The notes beneath the pieces were generated by a model that ran no database searches, was not told the origin of the DNA, and was given only the letters and a program-made list of their open reading frames with translations. This document shows, piece by piece, positions 27,458 to 35,431 of a stretch of DNA of 64,000 nucleotides (within the stretch, counting starts at the first letter, position 1; each line of letters opens with the position of its first letter). The stretch is from Corynebacterium sp. 122RC1 (lineage in GTDB: Bacteria; Actinomycetota; Actinomycetes; Mycobacteriales; Mycobacteriaceae). The position numbers were made by a program, and so were the translations under genes. The stretch is from the NCBI RefSeq assembly GCF_024580955.1, contig NZ_JANIKD010000004.1, forward strand, positions 1 to 64,000, given 5' to 3'.

Positions 27458-27718
27458 ATGGATTGGCGCCACAAGGCAGTTTGCCGCGATGAGGACCCTG
27501 AACTGTTCTTCCCCGTAGGCAACTCCGGCCCAGCACTCGCACAGGTTGCTGCGGCAAAGGTTGTTTGCAACCGTTGCCCAGTTACCTCCGAGTGCCTCGC
27601 ATGGGCACTTGAGACCGGCCAGGATGCCGGCGTGTGGGGTGGCATGAGCGAGGACGAGCGTCGCGCACTGAAGCGGCGCAAGAACCGCGGTCGTGGCCGC
27701 ACCCGTGCGACCATCTAG
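27458..27718 (+). CDS. whcE: WhiB-family Fe-S regulator WhcE (WhiB1-like)
   Basis: The 86-residue protein starts at ATG 27458, eight bases after CAAGGAG. Four cysteines (C9, C37, C40, C46) match the [4Fe-4S] ligands of WhiB proteins. The GVWGGMSEDERRALKRR turn-plus-basic motif binds DNA and sigma factor. The sequence is close to M. tuberculosis WhiB1 as I remember it. In C. glutamicum the orthologue WhcE acts in oxidative and heat stress under SigH, and sigH lies 1.5 kb away here. A strong terminator follows. Confidence 0.95.
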   Translation: MDWRHKAVCRDEDPELFFPVGNSGPALAQVAAAKVVCNRCPVTSECLAWALETGQDAGVWGGMSEDERRALKRRKNRGRGRTRATI

Positions 27719-27738
27719 TCGTTAGAAAATCTTCAGCC

Positions 27739-27780
27739 AACGGCGGCCCCACCAGCAATGGGGGCCGCCGTTTCACTTTT
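27739..27780 (+). terminator. Terminator of whcE
   Basis: AACGGCGGCCCC (27739-27750) and GGGGCCGCCGTT (27761-27772) form a perfect 12-bp stem with a 10-base loop, followed by TTCACTTTTG. It lies 20 bases past the whcE stop. Confidence 0.9.
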
Positions 27781-27820
27781 GTCCTAGCGCTGTCCTGTCC
27801 TAACTCTGTTGCCCCTACAC

Positions 27821-27923
27821 GCGTTGGTCGATAGCTCAAAGTCGATAGGCCGTTGCGTTGGTCGATAGGAGGGCCATTTCGGAAAAATCCGAGTCCTATC
27901 GACTTTGGGCTATCGACCAACGC
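27821..27923. repeat. Hairpin repeat element, copy A
   Basis: Two 29-bp arms (27821-27849 and 27895-27923) are inverted copies with one mismatch (G:U in RNA). The 45-base centre contains another GTTGGTCGATAGG, so this segment occurs twice on the 5' side and can pair with either of two CTATCGAC segments on the 3' side. A second copy lies at 43883-43986. It stands between the whcE terminator and the bL37 gene. The flanks contain degenerate CCACCACGCGTCCCTGCC repeats. No protein-coding sense, terminal duplication or transposase is visible. Confidence 0.9.
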
Positions 27924-28105
27924 CCAAATCCCCCTGTTGCCACCACACGTCCCTGCCACAGCGCCACCACGCGTCCCTGCCACCACGCCGCCCCACCCCT
28001 CTCCTCCCCTCCACTGCCACCGCAGCGTGCAACCGGTTTCACGTTCCCCCCACCAAGCGGCTAGACTTATTGCGTTATCTTTTCCCCAGCAGCAAGGAGT
28101 GCCTC

Positions 28106-28180
28106 ATGAGCCAGCGTGGCCGTAAGCGCAAGGACCGCCGTAAGAAGAAGGCGAACCACGGTAAGCGTCCAAACGCTTAA
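28106..28180 (+). CDS. Ribosomal protein bL37 (24 aa)
   Basis: The ATG is preceded by CAAGGAG and starts a 24-residue, extremely basic peptide (MSQRGRKRKDRR start, ANHGKRPNA end). It matches the actinobacterial 50S protein bL37 found in mycobacterial ribosome structures, also seen as an AURKAIP1/COX24-like annotation. It is commonly missed by gene callers because of its length. Upstream, TAGACT about 40 bases before the ATG is a plausible -10 box. Two hairpins follow the stop. Confidence 0.9.
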   Translation: MSQRGRKRKDRRKKKANHGKRPNA

Positions 28181-28193
28181 GTACGAAGCGTTT
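28171..28193. repeat. Perfect palindrome overlapping the bL37 stop
   Basis: AAACGCTT (28171-28178) and AAGCGTTT (28186-28193) are perfect inverted repeats around a 7-base loop, spanning the last codons of bL37. No T tract follows directly. It may stabilise the transcript end or act with the larger hairpin just downstream. Confidence 0.65.
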
Positions 28194-28199
28194 CACCGG

Positions 28200-28261
28200 A
28201 AAGCCGCGGATCCGCAGCGGGCAATGATCTGATTGCTCTCCCTGCAGGTTCGCGGCTTTTG
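28200..28261 (+). terminator. Long interrupted hairpin, probable bL37 terminator
   Basis: AAAGCCGCG (28200-28208) pairs with CGCGGCTTT (28251-28259), and the transcript ends TTTTGC. Inside, GCAG/CTGC and GCAAT/ATTGC give further stacked pairing, making a long imperfect stem. Position and T-ending fit a Rho-independent terminator before the VOC gene. Confidence 0.7.
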
Positions 28262-28326
28262 CATCCACAGACTCCAAAACTCCACAGATACCAGCAACCC
28301 CCACGAAAACGCATCGGGAGCACCCA

Positions 28327-28719
28327 ATGAAGATTTCCACCACCAGTATTTTTGTTCAGGACCAGGCTCGTGCAGCTGCCTTCTATACGGAGGTACTGGG
28401 TTTTGTTGTGCGCCATGACGTCCCTGTGGGCGAACACCGTTGGCTCACCGTGGTCTCCCCCGAAGACCCGGAAGGTACAGAACTCCTGCTCGAGCCCAAC
28501 GTCCACCCCGCTGCGAAGGCGTACATGGAGGCCCTGTACGCAGAAGGTATTCCTGCACAGCAGTTTGAGGTCGCGGACCTCGCCGCTACCGTTGAAAACC
28601 TTAAAGAAGCTGGCGTGCGCTTTTCCCAAGACCCCACCCCTGCGGGCCCTGTGGAATACGCGGTGCTTGACGACACCTGCGGGAACTACCTCCAGCTTGT
28701 TTCCCCACTACAAAGCTAG
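28327..28719 (+). CDS. VOC (glyoxalase/bleomycin resistance) family protein
   Basis: The 130-residue protein from ATG 28327 (GGGAG upstream) is a single VOC unit pair. The N-terminal half has TTSIFVQDQARAAAFYTEVLGF, split here at the first beta-alpha element, and the C-terminal half ends YAVLDDTCGNYLQLV. Acidic residues at the usual metal sites are present. The substrate cannot be predicted; such proteins include glyoxalases, dioxygenases and resistance proteins. It is convergent with rshA, 14 bp apart. Confidence 0.88.
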   Translation: MKISTTSIFVQDQARAAAFYTEVLGFVVRHDVPVGEHRWLTVVSPEDPEGTELLLEPNVHPAAKAYMEALYAEGIPAQQFEVADLAATVENLKEAGVRFSQDPTPAGPVEYAVLDDTCGNYLQLVSPLQS

Positions 28720-28733
28720 AGGAACCACCTGCA

Positions 28734-28994
28734 TTAGAAGCCTTCGCTGCGGATTTCGATGTGCGTAGAGCGGATGGTGTAACTGATCCGCTCCCGAAGG
28801 GTGTTCGGGGCGGCACCTTGGCAGCATTTCCGCAGGATGGAGCGCAGTTCGAGTTCATTGTTGATCTTCTCCGTGCAGGAGGGGCAACCACGCACGTGCT
28901 CTTCCAGGCGGGCGCATTCTTGTTCATTAAGTTCGCGGTCTACGAGCGCGTGAAGTTCTGCTCGGAATTCACCGCATGAACAGTGATGAGACAT
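28734..28994 (-). CDS. rshA: Mycothiol-system anti-sigma factor RshA
   Basis: The 86-residue zinc-associated anti-sigma factor has H33-x3-C37-x2-C40 (HVRGCPSC) and upstream cysteines C5 and C7. It should hold SigH inactive until disulfide stress oxidises the Cys pair. The ATG at 28994 lies 2 bp after the sigH stop, with its ribosome site inside the sigH end, so the two are translationally linked. The order sigH-rshA is the standard corynebacterial arrangement. Confidence 0.94.
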   Translation of the reverse strand: MSHHCSCGEFRAELHALVDRELNEQECARLEEHVRGCPSCTEKINNELELRSILRKCCQGAAPNTLRERISYTIRSTHIEIRSEGF

Positions 28995-28996
28995 CG

Positions 28997-29755
28997 TTAT
29001 TCCTTGCCTTCCTGGCCAGCGCGGCCCGCGCGGTCACCGTGACCGCGTTGTTGAACACCATCGGAGTCTCCCGTGGCGGGTCCATGAGCCTCATGAGCCT
29101 CATTAGCCTCAGCATCCAAAGCGTCCGTCGCATCCCCATTTCGAGCTGCGGTTTTGGCGCCGCTGGGGTGGTCGAGGCCAATGCCGTATTCGTTTGCTAC
29201 GCCCTTCAACGCCTCTCGGAGTTGTTTTCTTCCCCTGTGGAGGCGGCTCATCACGGTACCCAGAGGGGTGTCCATGATTTCGGCGATCTCCTTGTATGCC
29301 AGGCCTTCGATGTCTGCGTAGTAGACGACCATGCGGTATTCGTCGGAAAGCGCATTGAGTGCTTCGGTGATCTCTGAGTCCGGGAGCCGTTTCAGGGCCT
29401 CGAGCTCGGCGGATTCGAGGCCGGTGGAGTCGTGTTGGGAGGATGCGAGCAGTTGGTAGTCGGTGACGTCCTCGGTGGAGGATTGCAGCGGCTGGCGCTT
29501 TTTCTTCCGATAGGAATTGATGTAGGTGTTGGTCATGATCCGGTACAGCCACGCCTTGAGGTTGGTGCCTTGGGTGAAGCTGCCGAAGCTTTGGTAGGCC
29601 TTCATGTAGGTCTCTTGGACGAGGTCCTCGGCGTCGGCGGGGTTCTTTGTCATGCGCAGAGCGCCGCCGTAGAGTTGGTCGAGGAGCGGCAAGGCCTCAG
29701 CCTCAAAACGCTTGGCCAGCTCGGAATGTGGAGCTGGTGTTGTCTTTGCAGCCAC
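28997..29755 (-). CDS. sigH: ECF sigma factor SigH
   Basis: The 252-residue sigma-70 ECF protein has region 2 ([18 protein letters not shown], then [20 protein letters not shown]) and region 4 ([22 protein letters not shown]). It directs the heat and thiol-oxidative stress regulon, including whcE. The GTG at 29755 follows GGAGGAA by about 11 bases. From memory SigH is usually near 205-215 residues; here about 40 extra C-terminal residues form a polar tail encoded partly by 9-bp repeats ([10 protein letters not shown]), which probably does not fold. Confidence 0.94.
   Translation of the reverse strand: MAAKTTPAPHSELAKRFEAEALPLLDQLYGGALRMTKNPADAEDLVQETYMKAYQSFGSFTQGTNLKAWLYRIMTNTYINSYRKKKRQPLQSSTEDVTDYQLLASSQHDSTGLESAELEALKRLPDSEITEALNALSDEYRMVVYYADIEGLAYKEIAEIMDTPLGTVMSRLHRGRKQLREALKGVANEYGIGLDHPSGAKTAARNGDATDALDAEANEAHEAHGPATGDSDGVQQRGHGDRAGRAGQEGKE
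29083..29113. repeat. 9-bp tandem repeats in the sigH 3' end
   Basis: Three near-identical 9-bp units (CTCATGAGC, CTCATGAGC, CTCATTAGC on the plus strand) encode the EAN/EAH/EAH triplets of the SigH tail. The period is in frame. Confidence 0.75.
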
Positions 29756-29820
29756 GATGGTTACCGTTCCTCCCGCAAAAATTGTAGGTAGATTCCAACC
29801 ATTCTAATGGGGATGAGGAA

Positions 29821-30330
29821 ATGGCCAAACGGCAGGCAAAACACAGCGCAGGAACCCCGGCTCTTCAACTGCTCAGCGACGCCGGGGTGGATTTTCACGT
29901 TCAGAGCTTTGAGTCCGGCTCGGACCATTTTGGGCAGCAGGCCGCGGAAGCCCTCAACGTTGAAGCTGAGCGCATCTTCAAAACGCTGGTCATTGATCTC
30001 ACCGCAGGAAAGGGCGCTAAACGACGTCTCGCTGTGTGCTGCGTGCCCGTTACCACCACCTTGAGCCTGAAGAAGGCCGCCGCCGCGCACGGGGTTTCCA
30101 AGGTCACGATGGCTGACCCCCACGACGCAGAAAAGTCCTCCGGGTACATCACTGGTGGTATTTCCCCGCTGGGTCAAAAACATGTGCTGCCCACCGTGAT
30201 CGATGAAACCGCCCTTTTGGCGGACACGATTTTTGTCTCCGGTGGCCGTCGGGGCCTTGACGTGGAACTTAAACCACAGGACCTCGCCTCGCTCATCAAT
30301 GCCAGCTTCGCAGACATCAGCGCTTCCTAG
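29821..30330 (+). CDS. ybaK: Cys-tRNA(Pro) deacylase YbaK/EbsC
   Basis: The 169-residue protein starts at ATG 29821, directly after GATGAGGAA. It matches the YbaK fold: FKTLVIDL with the conserved Lys, VPVTTTLSLKKAA, and the GYITGGISPLGQK loop that is diagnostic of the family. It hydrolyses Cys mischarged on tRNA-Pro. It is divergent from sigH with about 65 bp between starts. Confidence 0.93.
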   Translation: MAKRQAKHSAGTPALQLLSDAGVDFHVQSFESGSDHFGQQAAEALNVEAERIFKTLVIDLTAGKGAKRRLAVCCVPVTTTLSLKKAAAAHGVSKVTMADPHDAEKSSGYITGGISPLGQKHVLPTVIDETALLADTIFVSGGRRGLDVELKPQDLASLINASFADISAS

Positions 30331-30670
30331 TGCAACGCCGCGACTTCCATAGCCGAAGTGAGTAACCCTTTGTTTGGATGATGCCACCTCGCGAGCGATG
30401 TACTGGCGGGAAGGCATTGAGATCAATTGTTCAGGTGTGCCCAAAAGCGTTAACTTGGCCAAACTGAAAGTCATGGCCAATCGGATTGCGCAACTTGGCT
30501 TTGGTTTCTAGTCACCGAGTGTGTTAGTTGGCCAGTACTCTCTTCCCGGAATTTTCACAGCCGTGCAATGTGCAGTAAACGCCAAATGAATTCTTATAAA
30601 ACACCGTGCAGTTCCCACTTGAAAACCGTAACCTACTATTGGAAATCAGAATGAACAAAAAGGAGCATTC
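30331..30670. other. Intergenic region with a possible ORF remnant
   Basis: No firm gene. A 45-codon frame from a TTG at 30374 to a TAG at 30509-30511 reads like protein (IEINCSGVPKSVNLAKLKVM, ending ANRIAQLGFGF) but has no ribosome site and no full-length relative that I can name. It may be the 3' remnant of a lost gene. The last 80 bases are AT-rich and contain TACTAT, a likely -10 box, ahead of the AAGGAG of the next gene. Confidence 0.35.
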
Positions 30671-30877
30671 ATGAACAGAAAAGGCCTGTGGGGATCTTTT
30701 GCTGCAATCGTGCTGTTCAGTTTTGTTGGACTACTTCTGTCCGGAATCCTTTGGGAACCCAGGTCAGCTACCATAATTATTGCAGCATTCTTTGGAACGT
30801 TAATTATCGCCACAATTATCTGGGTGCCCCTTTATTATTTCATGAAGAAATATCAATCAAGAAAGGAAACTGACTAA
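30671..30877 (+). CDS. Small two-helix membrane protein (68 aa)
   Basis: The ATG at 30671 follows AAAAAGGAG. The 68-residue product is mostly two hydrophobic helices (about 8-28 and 33-58) with a basic C-terminal tail (KKYQSRKETD). The family is unknown. Base composition is much more AT-rich than its neighbours. Its stop overlaps the frame of a signal-peptide-bearing ORF just downstream, so the two probably formed one small unit, for example a peptide and its membrane partner. Confidence 0.7.
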   Translation: MNRKGLWGSFAAIVLFSFVGLLLSGILWEPRSATIIIAAFFGTLIIATIIWVPLYYFMKKYQSRKETD

Positions 30878-30878
30878 A

Positions 30879-31088
30879 ATAAAGCGTCTTATCTCTATCT
30901 CATTTTCCATTATTTACGCCTCTTCCCTTGTTCGCCCAATGGCCAACGCCCATGAGAATCTTCCAGCCCAAGAAAATGCCAGCTGCGAAGGTCGCTCTAC
31001 AATGAACAAAAATTACGAAGGTTACGGATCACGCTTGTACGTCCAACACACCATAATTGGCCCTCACTGCCATGAATCAAGAATATGA
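30879..31088 (+). pseudogene. Secreted small peptide gene lacking a canonical start
   Basis: An open frame after the 68-aa gene reads IKRLISISFSIIYASSLV and then RPMANA|HENLPA, a textbook signal peptide with an A-N-A cleavage site. A 45-residue mature part with two Cys follows (NASCEGRS and GPHCHES) to a TGA at 31086-31088. There is no ATG, GTG or TTG at the front. The codon ATA at 30879, 12 bases after AAAGG, sits exactly where ATG is expected. A CTG at 30870 is in frame but too close to the ribosome site. I read this as a start codon lost by G to A, or a rare non-canonical start. Confidence 0.5.
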
Positions 31089-31205
31089 CCGCACAAATCA
31101 TGAAATGATTGGGTGAAATTTGCCTGCCGTGCTCACTAGCGCCGCGGCCTCCGCAGCCCTGCCCCACTGCCGCCACCAACTTGAACCTTGGGAGCGTCGG
31201 AAATT

Positions 31206-31919
31206 TTAGCTCTCTCCTAATTCCAGCCCCATGAGTTCTGGGTAGTCGTTGCGCACGCTTCCTACCTCTTTGGGTGCGGGGGTGAAGTGGAAGCCGGTGG
31301 TGTCGGCGGGAGTGAGCAGTTCCTCGGCCTCGGCGGGGCTGCCAAAGATCCACTGTTCCATTTCCTCGGGGGCAAGGAACCTGGGCATGCGGTGGTGAAC
31401 CTGATCCAGGGGCGCCTGGGCGTCCGTGGTGATCATCGTTGCGGAAAGCTGATCCAAGCCGAAGGAGTAGAGCCCTGCCACCCAAATCGGTGAGCCCGTG
31501 CGGATAAAGTTGGGGTGCTTCGCCTCCCCTTCGCCGGTCCATTCGTAGTAGCCGTCCATGGGGATCGCGCAGCGGGCGCGCTTGAAGGCCTCACGGAAAC
31601 TCGGCTTGGAGGCTACCGTTTCCGCCCGCGCATTAAACAACGGCGGGCCCTTGAGTTCTTTTGCCCAGTGCGGGATGAGGGCCCAGCGGGCGGGCTCCAG
31701 GACCATCTCCGTAGCCACTGCGCCGCCAACGCCAGCCCCAACGCCAACTCCAGCCCCAGCACCAACGCCGCCGCCCGCCGGGCGCAGCACCGGGATCACC
31801 TGGGTAGGCGCAATGTTGTAGCGCGCCTTTGGCATGCCGTAGGGCATCTCGATGGTGGCAAAAGGCACGTTTTCCAAGAGGCGTTCATCAGTGGTGAACA
31901 ATACGAAGCGTCCGCACAT
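31206..31919 (-). CDS. SRAP-domain protein (YedK/HMCES family)
   Basis: The 237-residue protein begins MCGRF. After Met removal the catalytic Cys2 becomes N-terminal and crosslinks abasic sites in single-stranded DNA, protecting them. The other active-site residues are present: NARAET, the Glu in GYYEW and HHRMP. Between residues about 45 and 70 a Gly/Val/Ala repeat tract ([16 protein letters not shown]) interrupts the fold. The start is 18 bp from the divergent aroA start. It corresponds to Rv3226c. Confidence 0.94.
   Translation of the reverse strand: MCGRFVLFTTDERLLENVPFATIEMPYGMPKARYNIAPTQVIPVLRPAGGGVGAGAGVGVGAGVGGAVATEMVLEPARWALIPHWAKELKGPPLFNARAETVASKPSFREAFKRARCAIPMDGYYEWTGEGEAKHPNFIRTGSPIWVAGLYSFGLDQLSATMITTDAQAPLDQVHHRMPRFLAPEEMEQWIFGSPAEAEELLTPADTTGFHFTPAPKEVGSVRNDYPELMGLELGES
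31721..31778. repeat. GC-rich 6-bp-based repeats inside the SRAP gene
   Basis: Units of the type GCCAAC/GCCCCA (for example AACGCCAGCCCCAACGCC) repeat through this segment and encode alternating Gly, Val and Ala. The tract is in frame and inserts a flexible loop in the SRAP domain. Confidence 0.75.
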
Positions 31920-31937
31920 GCCTCTATTATGGTGCCT
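31920..31937. promoter_or_regulatory. Bidirectional promoter giving two leaderless transcripts
   Basis: The 18-bp gap between SRAP and aroA contains TATTAT (31925-31930) on the plus strand and CATAAT (31932-31927) on the minus strand, overlapping each other. Each is placed so that transcription would begin at or next to the start codon. Neither gene has a ribosome site, so leaderless translation is the simplest reading. The -35 regions would lie inside the opposite coding sequence. Confidence 0.6.
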
Positions 31938-33254
31938 ATGTCTGATTATTGGGCCGCCCCCACTGTGTCTGCTGGATCCACCGCGTTTGACGCCACCGTT
32001 GAGATTCCCGGTTCGAAGTCGATTACTAATCGCGCCTTCATCCTTGCGGCGCTGGCAAGTGGCCCTTCCACCATCAATGGTGCGCTGCGTTCCCGCGACT
32101 CCGACCTGATGATCGCCGGCCTGCGCGCCATGGGCGTGGACATCGAGGCAGCCCCGGACGCCGGCCCGTTCAGCTTCCGCGTCACCCCAGTCCCCGCACC
32201 GGGTACCCTCCACGCCGGTGAGGTGGACTGCGGCCTGGCGGGCACGGTGATGCGCTTCGTCCCACCGGTTGCCGCGTTCGCAGAGGGCACGGTGCGCTTC
32301 GACGGCGACGAATACGCCCGCAACCGCCCCATGGGCGTGATCCTCGACGCGCTGCGCAGCCTCGGCGTGCAGGTAGAGGGGCATTCTTTGCCTTTCGACG
32401 TCCACGGCGCCGGCGGTGCTAAAGGTGGGCTCGTGGAAATCGATGCCTCGGGTTCCTCCCAGTTTGTCTCCGGCCTCCTGCTTGCCGGCGCCCGCTTTGA
32501 GCAGGGCATCACCGTGCGCCACGTTGGCGAGTTCCTGCCCAGCATGCCGCACATCGAGATGACCATTGCCATGCTGCGTGAGGCCGGGGTGACGGTCACC
32601 ACCAATGGGTCAAATGAGTGGAGCGTCGCTCCCGGCGAGATCGCGGGCCGCGAGTGGAACATCGAACCAGACCTCTCCAATGCCACCCCGTTTTTGGCGG
32701 CGGCGGCCGTCACCGGCTCCACCGTTCGTGTGCCTCACTGGCCTTCACAGACCACCCAGCCAGGGGATGCGTTCCGGGAGATCGCAGAGCGTATGGGCGC
32801 CACCGTGACCCTAGAGGATGGGGTGCTCAGCGTCACCGGCCCTGTTTCCGACCCCAGCTCCAATTCCAGCCAGCCGCTACGCGGCATTGACCTGGATATG
32901 GGTGACATCGGCGAGCTCACTCCCACCGTGGCCGCCATGGCCGCGCTGGCCTCCACCCCTTCGAGGCTCACGGGCATCGCCCACCTTCGCGGGCATGAAA
33001 CGGATCGCTTGGCAGCACTCACGCATGAGATCAATAACTTGGGCGGAAACTGCAAGGAGCTGCCAGACGGCCTGGAGATTACTCCAGCACCGCTGCACGC
33101 CGGCAAGTGGCATTCTTACGCGGACCACCGCATGGCCACGGCCGGCGCGATTATCGGGCTGAAGGTGCCGGGTGTGGAGGTGCAAGACATCCACACCACC
33201 TCAAAGACGCTCCCGGACTTCCCCGCGATGTGGGACACGATGCTTCGTGGCTAG
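31938..33254 (+). CDS. aroA: 3-phosphoshikimate 1-carboxyvinyltransferase (EPSP synthase)
   Basis: The 438-residue enzyme catalyses the sixth shikimate step, joining PEP to shikimate-3-phosphate. Signatures are [18 protein letters not shown] near the N-terminus, [11 protein letters not shown] in the first domain, and [11 protein letters not shown] and the YADHRMA motif in the second. ATG 31938 matches the mature N-terminus of relatives. The stop overlaps the rsgA GTG by 8 bp. The gene order SRAP | aroA-rsgA matches Rv3226c-Rv3228. Confidence 0.96.
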   Translation: MSDYWAAPTVSAGSTAFDATVEIPGSKSITNRAFILAALASGPSTINGALRSRDSDLMIAGLRAMGVDIEAAPDAGPFSFRVTPVPAPGTLHAGEVDCGLAGTVMRFVPPVAAFAEGTVRFDGDEYARNRPMGVILDALRSLGVQVEGHSLPFDVHGAGGAKGGLVEIDASGSSQFVSGLLLAGARFEQGITVRHVGEFLPSMPHIEMTIAMLREAGVTVTTNGSNEWSVAPGEIAGREWNIEPDLSNATPFLAAAAVTGSTVRVPHWPSQTTQPGDAFREIAERMGATVTLEDGVLSVTGPVSDPSSNSSQPLRGIDLDMGDIGELTPTVAAMAALASTPSRLTGIAHLRGHETDRLAALTHEINNLGGNCKELPDGLEITPAPLHAGKWHSYADHRMATAGAIIGLKVPGVEVQDIHTTSKTLPDFPAMWDTMLRG

Positions 33255-34245
33255 GCGCTGGGACGAGTCCGACGTCAAGGTGCGCCCGGGCAAAGGTTCG
33301 CGGCCACGCACCAAGGATCGTCCGACGCACGCCGATGCCCGTTTTGGCATGGTGGTCACCAAAGACCGCGGGCGCTGGGGCGTGGTTCTGGATGGCGAGG
33401 ATCGCCACAACCCCATCGTGTGCATGCGCGCACGCGAGATGGGCCGCACCGCCGTGGAGGTTGGTGACCGCGTAGGAGTGGTTGGTGATACCTCCGGCAG
33501 GCCCGGCAGCCTGGCGAGGATCGTCAAGTTGGAGGAACGCTCCAGTGTGCTGCGCCGCACGGCGGACGACACCGACCCCTACGAACGCATCGTTGTGGCC
33601 AATGCCGAACGGCTGCTCATCGTGTGCGCCGTTGCGGACCCGCCGCCACGCTCCGGGTTTGTGGAACGCGCCCTGGTGGCAGCCTTTGTGGGCAACTTGC
33701 AGCCAGTGATCTGCCTGACCAAGTCCGACCTCGCCGACCCCACAGAGTTCGCCTCCGAGTTCGCCTCCCTCGACGTCCCCGTGGTGATCTGCGGCATCAA
33801 TGACCCCCTGGATGCCGTAATGGATGTGGTAAATAATCACACCAGCGCGTTGATCGGCCATTCCGGGGTGGGCAAATCCACGCTGGTAAACCGCATTGTT
33901 CCGCACGCCCAGAGGGAAACCGGGGAGGTCTCCTCAGTGGGCAAGGGCCGACACACCTCCACCCAGGCGGTGGCGTTCCCACTGGACGCAGGTGGCTGGA
34001 TCATTGATACCCCCGGCATCCGTTCCTTCGGCCTAGCCCATGTGGACGCAGATACCGTGGTCGGCGTATTCGAGGATCTCCGCCAGGCAGTGGAGGACTG
34101 CCCGCGCGGCTGCACCCATGCAGGTCCCCCGGCGGACCCAGAGTGCGCGTTGGATTCCTTTGCGGAGGATTCCCCCACGGGACGTCGGGTGCAGGCGGTG
34201 CGCAAGCTGCTCGCCGCGCTGCGCACCAACGTTGATTGGGAGTAG
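33247..34245 (+). CDS. rsgA: Ribosome small-subunit GTPase RsgA
   Basis: The 332-residue circularly permuted GTPase has the G4 motif TKSD before the P-loop GHSGVGKST, then G3 DTPGIR. A C-terminal zinc motif has the RsgA pattern CPRGC, H and C. It acts in 30S maturation. The start GTG 33247 lies in GTGGCTAG, overlapping the end of aroA, indicating translational coupling. The N-terminal OB region is present and basic. Confidence 0.95.
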   Translation: MARRWDESDVKVRPGKGSRPRTKDRPTHADARFGMVVTKDRGRWGVVLDGEDRHNPIVCMRAREMGRTAVEVGDRVGVVGDTSGRPGSLARIVKLEERSSVLRRTADDTDPYERIVVANAERLLIVCAVADPPPRSGFVERALVAAFVGNLQPVICLTKSDLADPTEFASEFASLDVPVVICGINDPLDAVMDVVNNHTSALIGHSGVGKSTLVNRIVPHAQRETGEVSSVGKGRHTSTQAVAFPLDAGGWIIDTPGIRSFGLAHVDADTVVGVFEDLRQAVEDCPRGCTHAGPPADPECALDSFAEDSPTGRRVQAVRKLLAALRTNVDWE

Positions 34246-34257
34246 CTCGAGCTGCGT

Positions 34258-35340
34258 CTAGGCTTCAACGGACGCGAACGGATAGTCCGTGTACCCGTGC
34301 TCACCTGGGGTGTAGAAGGTGTCAAAGTCAATCGGATTGAGTTCCAGGCCCTCGCGCCAACGCCGCACCAAGTCTGGGTTCGCAATAAGCTCGCGGCCCA
34401 CGGCTACGGCATCGGCAAGGCCGGAGACCATGATGTCCTCAGCCTCTGTGAGGTCGGTGACCTCCTGGAAGCCGGAATTGAGCACCACAAAGCCGCCGAA
34501 CAGCTCACGCAGCCGCGTCACCAACTCGCCCTTATAGTCTTTGTGCAGGATGGAAAGGTAGGCAAGGCCCAGGTCCTTGACGCCTTCAATCAAGGCCTCG
34601 TAGGTTGCCAAGGCATCCTGCGGATCTTCCTCCAACACGCCTTGGATGTTGTGTTCTGGGGAAATGCGCAGGCCCACGCGGTCTGCGCCCACTTCTGCGG
34701 CCACCGCGCGCACCAGCTCCACCACAAACCGTGCGCGTGCCTGGGGCGTGCCACCGTAGGCGTCGGTACGCGTGTTGGAAACCGGGGAGAGGAACTCGTG
34801 CAGCAGGTAGCCGTTGGCGCCGTGGATTTCTACGGCGTCCACACCGGCGTCGATTGCGCGGCGGGCACCAGCCACGAACTCCTCGATCACCCGGCTGAGC
34901 TCTGCCGTTGCCAGCGCCCGGGGCACTGGCAGCTCCATTTTGCCTTGCGGGGTATGCGCGGAAACGCCGGGCGCGATCGCCGAGGGCGCCTCCGGCTCCT
35001 CCCCGCGAGTGAGGGGAGGCGGCGCCATCCTGCCGGCATGCATCACTTGCATCACCAGCACTCCTCCGCGATCGTGCACGGCGCGCGCAACCCGACGCCA
35101 CCCTTCCTGCTGCTCGGCGTTGGCAATGCCAGCCTGGCCCTCAAAACCCCTGGACCGGAAACTCGGGAAGGTGCCCTCTGTTACCAAAAATCCCACCGAC
35201 GCCCGCTGCGCATAATACTCAACGTGGAGGTCGGTGGGGACGCCGTCTTCACCAGCGCGCTTCCTGGTCAGTGGGGCCATGGTGATGCGGTTCGCCAGAC
35301 GCAGCGCACCCGCCTGGGCTGGTTGGAACAAGTCAGTCAT
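34258..35340 (-). CDS. Old yellow enzyme family alkene reductase (NemA-like)
   Basis: The 360-residue FMN TIM-barrel protein has NRITMAPLTRKRA near the N-terminus and VEIHGANGYLLHEFLSP with the His-x2-Asn pair that binds substrate carbonyls. TDAYGG follows, and the phosphate site is near VGRELIANPDLV. It should reduce activated alkenes, such as enones and nitro compounds, with NAD(P)H. The ATG at 35340 was chosen over the upstream in-frame start because MTDLFQPA is the usual N-terminus. It is convergent with rsgA. Confidence 0.93.
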   Translation of the reverse strand: MTDLFQPAQAGALRLANRITMAPLTRKRAGEDGVPTDLHVEYYAQRASVGFLVTEGTFPSFRSRGFEGQAGIANAEQQEGWRRVARAVHDRGGVLVMQVMHAGRMAPPPLTRGEEPEAPSAIAPGVSAHTPQGKMELPVPRALATAELSRVIEEFVAGARRAIDAGVDAVEIHGANGYLLHEFLSPVSNTRTDAYGGTPQARARFVVELVRAVAAEVGADRVGLRISPEHNIQGVLEEDPQDALATYEALIEGVKDLGLAYLSILHKDYKGELVTRLRELFGGFVVLNSGFQEVTDLTEAEDIMVSGLADAVAVGRELIANPDLVRRWREGLELNPIDFDTFYTPGEHGYTDYPFASVEA

Positions 35341-35431
35341 GATCTGTTCAACCCCCAAAGCGGGGCGGCGTATTCCCGCGAGGCGTTCCTACGCGGCATA
35401 GAACGAAAAGCCAAAGGCCCCGGACTTACCC

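Noticed and set aside
27821..27923. Insertion sequence or MITE
   Set aside because: No target-site duplication is seen next to either copy and no transposase is present.
30879..31088. Lactococcin 972 family bacteriocin
   Set aside because: The end of the mature peptide is loosely reminiscent but lacks the conserved Gly/Trp pattern, so the family is not claimed.
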